Shown: in pieces, positions 26,619 to 35,141 of the stretch
Numbering within the stretch: the first letter of the stretch is position 1
Layout: every line of letters starts with the position of its first letter
Assembly: GCF_902859825.1 (NCBI RefSeq)
Contig: NZ_CADIKB010000031.1
Location: 18,398 to 82,397, forward strand
Direction: 5' to 3'
Source of the DNA: Paraburkholderia phenoliruptrix
GTDB lineage: Bacteria > Pseudomonadota > Gammaproteobacteria > Burkholderiales > Burkholderiaceae
DNA length: 64,000 bases
Position numbers and translations under genes: made by a program
The notes under the pieces: model-generated
What the model was told of the DNA's origin: nothing
Database searches by the model: none
Seen by the model: the letters and a program-made list of their open reading frames with translations, nothing else

Positions 26619-27770
26619 TCAGGCCTTCAACCGGGCAAGCCGGTACAGCAGATACGCGCCCGTCAGTTGCAATGCGAACGCGATATAGAGAATCTGGCGA
26701 CCGCCTGGATCGAACCACATGGCGCCGAAATAACGCGGGTTCGTCAGAATCAGAAAGCCGCCTATGCCGACTGGCAACATGCCGAGTACCCACGACGACA
26801 ACCGCGTTTCAGACGACATCGCCACAAGCTCGCGTTCGGCGTGCTCCAGATCGCGCATGAACGACGACATGCGGTCGAGCATCACGTCGGCGCGGCCGCC
26901 ATACTTGACTGAGAGCCGCAGCACCGCGCCCACCAGTTCGAGCTCGCGCGCGCCGTACAGCACGGCGACGTGAGACAGCGCGCGGTCGATTTCGACGCCC
27001 GACCTCAGCATTCGCGAGACATGGTCGAGGCATTCGCGCAGCGGCGCCTCGGTGATTTGCAGCGAGGCCTGGAACGCGGCGGGCACGCTGTTGCCGAGCG
27101 TGATGAGACGCACGATACCGTCGAGAAACGACGGCAGTTGCCGCACGATCGCCTGACGGCGCCGGCTCGCGCGCATCGACGTCACGAAGTAGAGAAATAC
27201 CGCGCAGCCGCACAGCGTCACACCGGCGGCGAGCACGCCGCCCTGGCTCGCGGCCACGAGACACAAGACGGCCACAATGGCCGCGACGGCGACGATCGTC
27301 CCGCGCGCGTTACGCAGTCCGGCGCGGTTGAGCATCGCGCCGCACGCGTAGCGCGCGCGTGCGCCGAGATAACGCAGATACGCGTACCAGCCCGCGTCGG
27401 CGGCCGGCGCTTGCGGCGCGAGCGCGACAGCGGGCGCGGCGCGGCGCGCGGACGCCGATGCCGCTCCAAAGGCTGCACCGGTGGACGCAGCGGAAGCCAC
27501 GGCGGCGCGCGGCGCGCCGCTTGCGCCGGTCGCACTCATTGCGCCGGCTGGGCCGCCCGCGTTCGCCGTGAATGCCCCTCCCGCCGCAGCCCCGCTCGAA
27601 CCACCCACCGCGGCCGTCGGCGCAGCGCTCTGTGCGGCGCTCATGCGGCTGTCGATAAAACGCTCGGCGCTCACCTGCTCCTTGCGCTGCGCGCCGCGCT
27701 GCAGGATGAAGAGCGCGAGCGCCGCGCACAGCAGCGCGAGCGCGGCAACGATCAACGCTGCGCTAGACAT
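26619..27770 (-). CDS. tadB: TadB inner-membrane platform protein (GspF family)
   Basis: 383 residues from MSSAALIVAALALL, overlapping the tadA end by 8 bp. One N-terminal helix, a long Ala/Gly-rich linker (about 45-125), then two helices (IVAVAAIVAVLCLVAAS region) and the GspF domain (RQLPSFLDGIVRLITLGNSV, PAAFQASLQITEAPLRECLD). A C-terminal helix pair ends ILYIAFALQLTGAYLLYRLA. It forms the platform with TadC. Overlap on both sides indicates coupled translation. Confidence 0.92.
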   Translation of the reverse strand: MSSAALIVAALALLCAALALFILQRGAQRKEQVSAERFIDSRMSAAQSAAPTAAVGGSSGAAAGGAFTANAGGPAGAMSATGASGAPRAAVASAASTGAAFGAASASARRAAPAVALAPQAPAADAGWYAYLRYLGARARYACGAMLNRAGLRNARGTIVAVAAIVAVLCLVAASQGGVLAAGVTLCGCAVFLYFVTSMRASRRRQAIVRQLPSFLDGIVRLITLGNSVPAAFQASLQITEAPLRECLDHVSRMLRSGVEIDRALSHVAVLYGARELELVGAVLRLSVKYGGRADVMLDRMSSFMRDLEHAERELVAMSSETRLSSWVLGMLPVGIGGFLILTNPRYFGAMWFDPGGRQILYIAFALQLTGAYLLYRLARLKA

Positions 27771-29166
27771 TGAACCCGCCGCCAAAGCCACCGCCGCCGC
27801 CGAAACCGCCGCCGCCCATGAAGCCGCCACTGCCGCCCAGCCCGCCGCCGAAACCTGCATCGCCCGCACCGACCGCGCCGCCGAGCGGCTGACGGAAGCG
27901 CGCGAGCTTCGGCGAATGCGGATGAATGCCGAGCGACACCCATTGATCGAGCTCGTCCCCGTCCGCCGACAGCACCGGCTCGTAGCGGTAAAGCTCCTGT
28001 GTCGCGATGATGTTGTCGGACAGGCCAGTTACTTCGGTGACCGACAGGATGCGGCGGCGGCCGTTCGAGAGCCGCCCGATCTGCACGATGAAGTCGATCG
28101 CGTTGGCGATCTGCCGGCGCAGGCTCGACTCGGTGCCCTGGAAGCCCGCGAATCCGGCCAGCATTTCGAGCCGGTACAAACACTCGCGCGGCGAGCTTGC
28201 GTGGACCGTGCCCATCGAGCCGTCGTGGCCCGTGTTCATCGCCTGCAGCATTTCGAGCACTTCGCCGCCGCGCACTTCGCCGACGATAATGCGGTCCGGC
28301 CGCATGCGCAAAGTATTGCGCAGCAGGTCGCGAATCGTCACCACGCCCGCGCCGTCGAAGCCGCCCGGACGGCTTTCGAGCCGCACCACATGCGGATGGT
28401 TCAGCGACAGCTCGGCCGTGTCCTCGATCGTCACGACGCGCTCCGGCTCGGGAATATGGAACGCGAGCGCATTGAGCAGCGAAGTCTTGCCCGAGCTCGT
28501 TCCGCCCGACACCAGCACGTTGCAGCGCGCCTGTACGGCGGCTTCCAGCAGTGCGCCGATCTCCGGGCTGTAGGTGCCGTTGCCGAGCAGATCGTCGGGG
28601 CGCAGCGGGTCCTTGCGGAATTTGCGGATGGACACGATCGGACCATCGATGGACAGCGGCTCGATCACCACGTTGACGCGTCCGCCGTTGGGCAGGCGCG
28701 CATCGACCATCGGATTGGATTCGTCCAGACGCCGGCCGATCGGCGCGAGAATGCGCCTCACGATACGCAGCAGGTGCGCGTTGTCGGCGAAACGCACCGG
28801 TATCTTCGTGAGAATGCCGTGGCGCGACACGTACACGTCGTTGTAGCCGTTGATCAGAATGTCCTCGACCGCCGGGTCGTTCAGCAGATCCTCGATCGGG
28901 CCGAAGCCCGCGAGTTCCTTGGTCAGCGCATCGGCGATCGCGCGCACCTCCACCTCGTTGATCGGAATGCGCCGCAGCCGCACGAAGCTGTCCATTTCCA
29001 GATCGACGAACTGATTGATCGCGTTGCGCGACCAGCGGCCGAACTCCGAACCGAGTTCCTCGATGCGCGTGAGCAGATGTTCGTGCGCGGCGTTCTTGAT
29101 GTCCTGGAACTGCTGCGTGTGCGCGAACGACGGCGCGTTGTCGGCGAATTCGATTTCTTTTGCCAT
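27763..29166 (-). CDS. tadA: TadA/CpaF pilus assembly ATPase with a Gly/Phe-rich tail
   Basis: 467 residues. Secretion-ATPase motifs are complete: Walker A GGTSSGKT (about 221-228), Asp box TIEDTAELSLNHPHVVRLE, Walker B MRPDRIIVGEVRGGEVLEML and His box GHDGSMGTVHASSPRECLYR. It is the hexameric motor for Flp pilus extension, and in CpaF-type systems also retraction, at the inner membrane. The last ~40 residues are unusual: a run of GGGG/GF units (from GAGDAGFGGGLG to GFGGGFNV) unlike the normal CpaF end. The tail is encoded by the region that also holds the start of tadB. Confidence 0.95.
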   Translation of the reverse strand: MAKEIEFADNAPSFAHTQQFQDIKNAAHEHLLTRIEELGSEFGRWSRNAINQFVDLEMDSFVRLRRIPINEVEVRAIADALTKELAGFGPIEDLLNDPAVEDILINGYNDVYVSRHGILTKIPVRFADNAHLLRIVRRILAPIGRRLDESNPMVDARLPNGGRVNVVIEPLSIDGPIVSIRKFRKDPLRPDDLLGNGTYSPEIGALLEAAVQARCNVLVSGGTSSGKTSLLNALAFHIPEPERVVTIEDTAELSLNHPHVVRLESRPGGFDGAGVVTIRDLLRNTLRMRPDRIIVGEVRGGEVLEMLQAMNTGHDGSMGTVHASSPRECLYRLEMLAGFAGFQGTESSLRRQIANAIDFIVQIGRLSNGRRRILSVTEVTGLSDNIIATQELYRYEPVLSADGDELDQWVSLGIHPHSPKLARFRQPLGGAVGAGDAGFGGGLGGSGGFMGGGGFGGGGGFGGGFNV

Positions 29167-29169
29167 CGT

Positions 29170-30411
29170 CTATGACCGTCTGGAGGAAGTGGGGATGAAG
29201 CGCCTGAGCGCGTCCAATGCCGATGTGCGGCGCGGCGGCGCGCTTGCGTGCGCCGGGCCCGCGAGCCGCTCGATCAGCGGTTCGAGCGCGCGCACGTACG
29301 GGTCGCGCGCGGCGGCGTCGGCGAGCAGCAAACCCTGGTTCGCCGTCTGTCCGAGCGCCACGCGCCGGTCCGGCAAACTGGCGACGAGCGGCAGGTCGAC
29401 GCGCTCGGCGATCTGCGCGGCGCCGAGGCCGAGATCTGCGTCGAACCTGTTCACGATCAGCCGGACGTTGGCCGTGTCCGCGCCCGCCTCGCGCAAGGCT
29501 TCCAGCACGCCGACCGCCGACACGATCGACGCCACGCCCTGATCGCAGACGAGCCACGCTTCGTCGGAGGCCCGCACGACGTGCGCGATGAACTCCATGT
29601 TCGAGAAGCCGCCGAGATCGACGATCTGCTGGTCGAAAAAGGCGCGCAGCCGGTTCAGCAAACCGATGGACGACGAATACGAGATCTCGCGCATGTCGGC
29701 AAGATTGGGCGGCAGTGTGGTGAACGCGAGCCCGCTCGCGTGATGCGACAGCGCCGTGTGCACGAAAGTCTGGTCGAAGCGCCGCAAATTTCGCACGGCT
29801 TCGACGAAATGAAAGTCGCTGCGCGTATTCAGCATGAGGAGGCCGTCGCCGGCCGGCAAGCCGAGATCGAGCAAGGCCGCCTGCCTGCCCTGCTGCGCGT
29901 CGCGCCTTTGCAGCATCACCGCCAGATTGGTCGCGAGCGTGCTCACGCCCATGCCGACGCGCGCGCCGATAAGCGCGGTCACGCGGCCATGGCGGCTCAC
30001 CGGCTCGACGAGATTGTCGAGCACCTGTTGCGTGATGCGCAGCGCGTCGGCCGCGGGCGCCGACAGGTCGATGAAGTCGCGCACGCCCGCGCGCAAGGCG
30101 GCGAGCGCGCTTTCGGGCTCGGCGAGCGAACCGGTCGCGACGATCTGTAGGCCCGGATAGTGCGCGCGCACCGCGCTCGTCGCCGCACTCGCTGCCGCGC
30201 CGCGGCCGCCCGAAAAATCGACGAAGACGAGCGACGGGTTGAGCGTGCCGATGCGTTGCGTGAGCATCGACGGATCGAGGGTGACCGCTTCGACCGCACC
30301 CGCGGCGAGCAACGTCTCCGAAAGCCAGTGCACGTGTTCGTCGTCGAGCGACGCGAACACGAAATAGTCGGCGACGGTCCGGTCAGTCAATGAGTGCGTC
30401 CTTGCGTTCAT
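29170..30411 (-). CDS. tadZ: TadZ/CpaE-like pilus localisation protein
   Basis: 413 residues from MNARTHSLTD, with AAGAGG nine bases upstream; the longer frame has a His/Arg-rich leader. Residues 1-135 are receiver-like without an obvious phospho-site. The MinD/ParA ATPase domain follows, but the P-loop reads GARVGMGVST (about 149-158), so the Lys of GKST/T is replaced by Val and the first Lys is missing. Other motifs remain (AALLDLGLPAGDGLLM; FDQQIVDLGGFS). TadZ localises the Tad machine to a pole. It ends 3 bp before tadA. Confidence 0.88.
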   Translation of the reverse strand: MNARTHSLTDRTVADYFVFASLDDEHVHWLSETLLAAGAVEAVTLDPSMLTQRIGTLNPSLVFVDFSGGRGAAASAATSAVRAHYPGLQIVATGSLAEPESALAALRAGVRDFIDLSAPAADALRITQQVLDNLVEPVSRHGRVTALIGARVGMGVSTLATNLAVMLQRRDAQQGRQAALLDLGLPAGDGLLMLNTRSDFHFVEAVRNLRRFDQTFVHTALSHHASGLAFTTLPPNLADMREISYSSSIGLLNRLRAFFDQQIVDLGGFSNMEFIAHVVRASDEAWLVCDQGVASIVSAVGVLEALREAGADTANVRLIVNRFDADLGLGAAQIAERVDLPLVASLPDRRVALGQTANQGLLLADAAARDPYVRALEPLIERLAGPAHASAPPRRTSALDALRRFIPTSSRRS

Positions 30412-30598
30412 CGTGCCCATCCTCTTGCGGCATCGGCGCGAACACGCTGGCCGTTGCGTCGCGCGCCGCGGCGTGGCTGCGAACGACGCGCGCCGCCCGC
30501 GCAGCTGCCATGCACACAACTGCACATACGCCTGCACATGCACATGCACACGCACACGCGCACGTGCACGCGCCTCGTTGCCGCCTGCCTGCGCGCGC

Positions 30599-32050
30599 TC
30601 ATTTCGAAAAACCCGGCGCCGCGTCGCGCGCGGCCACGCCGCCCAGCAACGAGCGCCACACCGGTGCGTTGCGCTGCTCGGACTGCTCGCCCGGCGTGGC
30701 CGGCAAGGTCGCGCCTTTCGCGAGCGGCGACACCAGATGCGGCGTCACGATAATTACCAGCTCCTTGTCGTTCTGCTGATAGTTGAGCTGCTTGAAAAAC
30801 GCGCCGATCACCGGCAGGTCGCCGAGCAGCGGCACCTTGGCCACGTTCGAGATGGTTTCGCGGTCGATCAGACCGCCGATCACGAAGCTCTCGCCATCGC
30901 CGAGTTCGACGGTGGTGTCGGTGCGGCGCGTGGTGATCGCGGGCACCGACACGCCGCTGATCGTCACCGCGTTCGCGAAGTCGAGCTGGCTCGCCTCGGG
31001 CGCGACCTTCAACGCGATGCGCTGCGGGCTCAGCACGGTCGGCGTGAGCGTGAGACCGACACCGTACGGCTTGTATTCGATCGACGTCGTGCCGAGACCC
31101 TGCGGAATCGGCACCGGAATCTCGCCGCCTGCCAGAAAGCTCGCGCTCTGACCGGACAGCGCGACGAGCGTTGGCTCGGCGAGAATCCGCGCGAGGTTGT
31201 TGCTTTCCATGAGGCTCAGGTCGGCGAACAGTCCGTGCGTGGCCGAGTTGAACACGAGGTTGAACGCCGACGAAATCGGCGCAACCGAGTTGAAGGTCGG
31301 CGTCGCGCCGTAGGTCGCCGAGCTGAGCGCCGACGGCGCGAACGAGCCGAACGTGAAACCGTTGTTCTGCTTGAGGATGTTGAGCCCCACCTGCTTGAGC
31401 ACCGTGCGGCTGAACTCGACCACGCGCACGTCGACCTGGACGACCGAGCGTGTCGCAACCGTGGAGCTGTCGTAGATCTGGGTGCCGCTTTCGCCCCCGC
31501 TTGCGCCGCCATTCGCGGCGTTAGCGCCCGCCAAGGCCGAAGCGACTCCGGCTTTGCCGCCCGTGCCGCCGTTGGCCGCACTGCCGAGCGTCGCGCGCTG
31601 ATGCGCCTCGATCCCGGCGGCCGCCACCGCACGCTGGTGGGCTTCCATGGTCGGCGCGCTGCCCGAAATCAGCGCCGTGTCGCCGAGCACCTTGACCGCC
31701 GGCGTGTCCGGCCCGAGCAAACTCTTCGCGGCCGGCGAGCTCACGTTGACGACATACGACAGCGGCGCGTCCTTGCCCTGCTCCCACAACATGACGTTGG
31801 TGCTGCCGGGCGACTTGCCGATCAGCAGCACGCCGCCCGTCCTGTCGCCGCGGATGACCAGCACATCCGCGACGCTCGGGTCGCCGATGGCCACGCGCCG
31901 CAGCGTGTGCCCGCTCGCAAGCGACTGCTGCGAGCCGACGACGATGTCGAGTGCCTGCGCCCCGCCCGCGGCAAAACCCGCCGGCGAAACCGCCATCGAC
32001 GCGCCGCACAGCAACGCCGTCATTCCGTACTCGAAAATGCGTTTGTTCAT
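30599..32050 (-). CDS. cpaC: CpaC/RcpA outer-membrane secretin
   Basis: 483 residues from MNKRIFEYGMTALL, with a signal peptide ending GFAAGG. Pilus-motility N-terminal domain (LDIVVGSQQSLASGHTLRRV, IGDPSVADVLVIRGDRTGGV) and a BON-like region are followed by an Ala/Gly linker and the secretin core: VVQVDVRVVEFSRTVLKQVG, PTLVALSGQSASFLAGGEIP, and the C-terminal VELGDGESFVIGGLIDRETI and KELVIIVTPHLVSPLAKG. It forms the outer-membrane channel for the Flp pilus. It starts 40 bp after cpaB. Confidence 0.93.
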   Translation of the reverse strand: MNKRIFEYGMTALLCGASMAVSPAGFAAGGAQALDIVVGSQQSLASGHTLRRVAIGDPSVADVLVIRGDRTGGVLLIGKSPGSTNVMLWEQGKDAPLSYVVNVSSPAAKSLLGPDTPAVKVLGDTALISGSAPTMEAHQRAVAAAGIEAHQRATLGSAANGGTGGKAGVASALAGANAANGGASGGESGTQIYDSSTVATRSVVQVDVRVVEFSRTVLKQVGLNILKQNNGFTFGSFAPSALSSATYGATPTFNSVAPISSAFNLVFNSATHGLFADLSLMESNNLARILAEPTLVALSGQSASFLAGGEIPVPIPQGLGTTSIEYKPYGVGLTLTPTVLSPQRIALKVAPEASQLDFANAVTISGVSVPAITTRRTDTTVELGDGESFVIGGLIDRETISNVAKVPLLGDLPVIGAFFKQLNYQQNDKELVIIVTPHLVSPLAKGATLPATPGEQSEQRNAPVWRSLLGGVAARDAAPGFSK

Positions 32051-32090
32051 CTTTTTATGGACGCGCGTGGCCGCACGCTCCCTCAAACCG

Positions 32091-33053
32091 CTATCGGGCG
32101 ACCGTTTCGGCGCGCCCACCCCGTATCACTTCGATTGCGCCGCTCCCTGCCGTCCCCGCACGATTCACGACCCGCGTGACGGGCGGCGCGAGATGCGGCG
32201 CAAGCGGCACGCGCGGCGCGGCATTGCCGGCGCTTCCGACTCCGCCCGCACCACCCGACAGCGCGTCGAGCGAGACACCCGCCGCCGCGCGCGTCGAATC
32301 GCCGGGCGGCACGGCGCCACCCGCCGGCGTCGAGGCCTTCAGCACGCCGGGCAACGGCGCAAAGGCGCCGGCGTCGATTACTTCGGTGTCCTTGGGATTA
32401 CGCAGCGCGAACACGAGTCGCCCGGAAGTCTCGGCGAGCGTCAGGCGGTCCACGTCGGCGACCGGCACGGCGAGCACCGCGGTGCGCACCATGCCGTTCG
32501 GATCGCCCGACGTGTCGCCGGCCGCCGTCGCGTTGCCGAACGCGAGCACGCGCAGCTTCGACATCAGAAGACGCGCCTGCGTGTGCTCGATCTCACCGCC
32601 GCTGCCCAGGTTGCCGTCGCGCTTCAGGGTGAAGAACACATCGACGAAATTGCCCGGCCGCAAGCGGTTGCCGACTGCATTCGATTCCTCGACGCGCACC
32701 GCCACCGCGCGCTCGCCCGGCTGGATCCGCTCCGCGAGTCCCGACGACAGTTGTTCTTCGAGCACCGGGGCCTCGGCGCCGATGTCGGCGGCCGGCACGC
32801 GCCCGGCGACAAGCGACGGGTCGGCGAAAGCGCCGTTCGGGTTGATCGGCAGCGGCTGTACGCGCAGCGCGTCGGCGGCGATCGGCTTGCCTGCCGGCAG
32901 CACGCGCGTCGCGACGACCACCGGAAACACCGTTTGCCTGACGGACGCGACGGGCGCGGGCGCCGGCCGGCGCAACAGCGTCACGGCAAAGAGGCCGAGC
33001 AACAGCGCAAGGCCGATGAGCGCGCCGGCGGCGATGCGGGTGAGCTTCAGCAT
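32091..33053 (-). CDS. cpaB: CpaB/RcpC pilus assembly protein
   Basis: 320 residues from MLKLTRIAAGALIG; up to 12 further in-frame codons lie upstream and the start is uncertain. One N-terminal membrane helix, then SAF domain (VVVATRVLPAGKPIAADALR) and the CpaB core (ERIQPGERAVAVRVEESNAV, GNRLRPGNFVDVFFTLKRDG, RLVFALRNPKDTEVID). The C-terminus is a Gly/Ala linker. CpaB is a periplasmic partner of the secretin. It follows tadE (92 bp) and precedes cpaC. Confidence 0.9.
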   Translation of the reverse strand: MLKLTRIAAGALIGLALLLGLFAVTLLRRPAPAPVASVRQTVFPVVVATRVLPAGKPIAADALRVQPLPINPNGAFADPSLVAGRVPAADIGAEAPVLEEQLSSGLAERIQPGERAVAVRVEESNAVGNRLRPGNFVDVFFTLKRDGNLGSGGEIEHTQARLLMSKLRVLAFGNATAAGDTSGDPNGMVRTAVLAVPVADVDRLTLAETSGRLVFALRNPKDTEVIDAGAFAPLPGVLKASTPAGGAVPPGDSTRAAAGVSLDALSGGAGGVGSAGNAAPRVPLAPHLAPPVTRVVNRAGTAGSGAIEVIRGGRAETVAR

Positions 33054-33144
33054 GACGGGCCGCCCCGCGAATCGCATGCGGCGGCGCATCCGCGAGGCGC
33101 GGGTGAAAAAGCGCCGCTTGACGGCACAAAAGCGTGTGCGTAAG

Positions 33145-33660
33145 TCACAGTATGTTCACCGGATTGAGTTGCACCGTGGCGGTACTGGTCAGGTTGTCGG
33201 GCAGCACGAGGCCGAGCAAAGGCAGGTTCGGAATCAGCGGATGCGCCGCGTAGTCATAGGTCAGGGTCACTGCAAGGCAGGTCATGGCCGGCTGATAGCT
33301 GCACGCGGCGGGCACCGTCTGACATGCCGCGGTGCTGATCAATTGCGCGACCATGCTGGTTGCGGTGGTGCACGCGGCCGCGGCGCGCAGGTTGATCGCG
33401 GCGGTGACGTCGTTCGCTTTCTGATAGTTGAGCGCGGCGCGCGCGCCCTCCTCGCTTGCCAGCGTGAGGCTTTGCTGCGCGACGAAGATCAGACTGAAGG
33501 TCACGATCGCATAGAACACGCAGAAGAAGAGCGGGAACACGAGCGCGAACTCGATCGCAGTGGCGCCGCGCTGAGTGCGCCGGGCGCGCCGGAAAGGCCG
33601 GCTCTGTGCGTGAGGGCTCGTGTGCGGCTTGTTGCTCGCAGGTTGCCAAGGCGTGGTCAT
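33145..33660 (-). CDS. tadE: TadE-like pseudopilin
   Basis: 171 residues from MTTPWQPASNKPH, overlapping tadV by ATGA. The prepilin-like segment is QRGATAIEFALVFPLFFCVF, with Glu at position +5 after the Gly cleavage site, expected to be cut by TadV. The periplasmic part has four Cys residues (SLTLASEEGARAALNYQKA followed by ACTTAT, ACQTVPAACSYQ, MTCLAV) that could form disulphides. Minor pilins of this type are required for Flp pilus biogenesis. Confidence 0.9.
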   Translation of the reverse strand: MTTPWQPASNKPHTSPHAQSRPFRRARRTQRGATAIEFALVFPLFFCVFYAIVTFSLIFVAQQSLTLASEEGARAALNYQKANDVTAAINLRAAAACTTATSMVAQLISTAACQTVPAACSYQPAMTCLAVTLTYDYAAHPLIPNLPLLGLVLPDNLTSTATVQLNPVNIL

Positions 33661-34169
33661 CGGGCGCCTCCGGCAAGGATCCGCGCGGCGATCTGTACGG
33701 CCAGCCAGATCAACAACGGCACGGTGAGACACGCGGCGAACGGCGTCGCGCGCCGGCCGGCAAGTTCGAAAGTCGGCGCCCGGCGTGCAAGCAAGGCGCC
33801 CACGCGCGTGCGCGTCGCGACGAGCACGCACAGCGCATGCAGCCCCGCGACGACGCTTGCCACCGCCCACAACCCGATCAGCGCGTGCATGCCGCACCAC
33901 GCGCCGAGCACCGCGAATACCTTGACGTCCGCAGCACCCATCACGCCGAAGGCGAAGAACGGCAGCAGCGCGACAAGGCCGACGGCTGCGCCGGCGGCCG
34001 CCTGAGCCGCGGATAAGCCGAATGGACCCATGTCTAATAAGGCACACAAAAACGCCGCTATCAAACCCGTAATGACAAGTGCATTGGAAATACGCCGGCT
34101 GCGGTAATCGCTAATAGCGACACACGCACACCAGAGCATGAATAAAAGAAGTACGGTGGATACTTGCAT
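33657..34169 (-). CDS. tadV: TadV/CpaA prepilin peptidase
   Basis: 170 residues with several membrane helices. The aspartic protease site is present: first Asp in ISDYRSRRISNAL, second in FGVMGAADVKVFAVLG (family motif GxGD, here GAAD). The enzyme cleaves Flp, TadE and TadG-type prepilins at the inner membrane. It lies 146 bp after flp and is coupled to tadE by a 4-bp overlap. Confidence 0.92.
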   Translation of the reverse strand: MQVSTVLLLFMLWCACVAISDYRSRRISNALVITGLIAAFLCALLDMGPFGLSAAQAAAGAAVGLVALLPFFAFGVMGAADVKVFAVLGAWCGMHALIGLWAVASVVAGLHALCVLVATRTRVGALLARRAPTFELAGRRATPFAACLTVPLLIWLAVQIAARILAGGAR

Positions 34170-34181
34170 ATTGGACTCGAC

Positions 34182-34227
34182 AGGCGCGTAAATTCACCCG
34201 GACCGCAATCGCAATCCGGGTGCGCCT
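34182..34227 (-). other. Stem-loop between flp and tadV
   Basis: An 8-bp stem (CACCCGGA / TCCGGGTG, loop 12) is extended by an outer AGGCG / CGCCT pair across a bulge. No T-run follows on the minus strand, so a simple terminator is unlikely. In this position it could stabilise the flp message or attenuate read-through into the assembly genes. Confidence 0.65.
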
Positions 34228-34315
34228 ATCAGGCAAAGGTCTCGACAGCAAATAAAACCGTAAGCCGGCAGATTAACAGCGCCTTACGCCTTACTCACCC
34301 AGACCCGCACCACTT

Positions 34316-34489
34316 CTATTTAATGGCAGGCAGAAGCGCAGCGACCGTCTGGAATGCGGTATTGAGCTGCGTACCGAGACCCTGCACGGTCGAGCCGATA
34401 ACGACAACGATCAGGCCCGCGATCAGGCCATATTCGAGCGCTGTCACGCCCCGGTTATCTCTCAGGAAGCTTGCGGCGAACTTTTTCAT
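34316..34489 (-). CDS. flp: Flp/Fap-type major pilin
   Basis: 57 residues from ATG after GAGGGTAGGA. Leader MKKFAASFLRDNRG, then the Flp signature VTALEYGLIAGLIVVVIG with the Gly cleavage site, Glu+5 and Tyr+6. The C-terminal segment is short (STVQGLGTQLNTAFQTVAAL). TadV should remove the leader, and the mature ~43-residue pilin assembles into a bundle-forming fibre. It is the first gene of the Tad cluster and, as the only high-copy product, is set apart by 146 bp with a stem-loop. Confidence 0.95.
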   Translation of the reverse strand: MKKFAASFLRDNRGVTALEYGLIAGLIVVVIGSTVQGLGTQLNTAFQTVAALLPAIK

Positions 34490-34892
34490 TCCTACCCTCG
34501 ATCTTTGATTTATTCGTCTTTCTATATATGCCGCCCCGGCGGCGACGTGCTGCGCGCGGCACCGCTGGTCTCCTTGCCGGTGCGGCCTGCTGCGTCGCAA
34601 TGGCCTTCGGATTGCGGCCGGCCTCGCTAAAACGGATGCGTATGAGCTGTCTGTTCGATAACCCACCTCCTCGTGAATCCGCGCGACTTTCGCGTTTTAT
34701 AGCCGAACAATCTTATTTAAGCAATTGTCCTTTGCCCGCGGACATGCCTGCCCGTCTGTTTGTTCTCATGCACATAGGTTAACGGTTGTTCGTGCGTTGC
34801 AGCACATAGTATTAACCATAACTTTGAATCGTTGCACTAATTATTTGTTTGAACCCGACGTTTCAAGCGGTGCCCCGCTCCGCGCGCGCTCG

Positions 34893-34938
34893 CGTTACGG
34901 CGAAACCCGTAACGGCGAGCAAGGGCCGTTACGTTACG
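34893..34938. promoter_or_regulatory. Cluster of GTTACG half-sites: candidate activator binding site
   Basis: CGTTACGG (34893-34900) and CCGTAACG (34907-34914) form a perfect inverted repeat with a 6-base spacer. The CGTAACGGC arm pairs again with GCCGTTACG (34925-34933), and another GTTACG follows (34933-34938). The cluster is about 140-185 bp upstream of the sigma-54 promoter, a normal distance for enhancer sites. The regulator is inferred to be the EBP encoded at 21030-22421. Confidence 0.6.
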
Positions 34939-35077
34939 CAGCCTGCGCCGATACGCCGCCGCGCATTTCTTTCGACCGGTTTCTGATTTAGCGTCTACTC
35001 CATCAAATTCAGCAACGCCTTATTCGATAAGGTCTTGCGGCACACATTCGAAAATCGTCGCTATTGCTCAGTCGAAA

Positions 35078-35093
35078 TGGCATGGGTCCTGCA
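35078..35093 (+). promoter_or_regulatory. Sigma-54 (-24/-12) promoter of the first lipoprotein gene
   Basis: TGGCATGGGTCCTGCA agrees with the consensus TGGCACG-N4-TTGCW at all but two positions and keeps exactly ten bases between GG and GC. It would start transcription near 35104, giving a ~38-nt leader before the ATG at 35142. Confidence 0.72.
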
Positions 35094-35141
35094 GAGATAG
35101 TCCGCAGCAGCACCACACAACACATGCGATGCGAGGGCGAC

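Larger units (their letters stand above)
34490..35141. other. 650-bp regulatory region between flp and the first lipoprotein gene
   Basis: Divergent spacer, AT-richer than its surroundings around 34680-34860. It must carry the Tad operon promoter (minus strand), which I could not pin down, and the sigma-54 promoter and half-site cluster (plus strand) listed separately. No protein-coding gene was recognised. Confidence 0.6.

Noticed and set aside
34680..34760. Sigma-54 promoter for flp on the minus strand
   Set aside because: The GGCAAAGGACAATTGCTT stretch has 12 rather than 10 bases between GG and GC, which sigma-54 does not tolerate.
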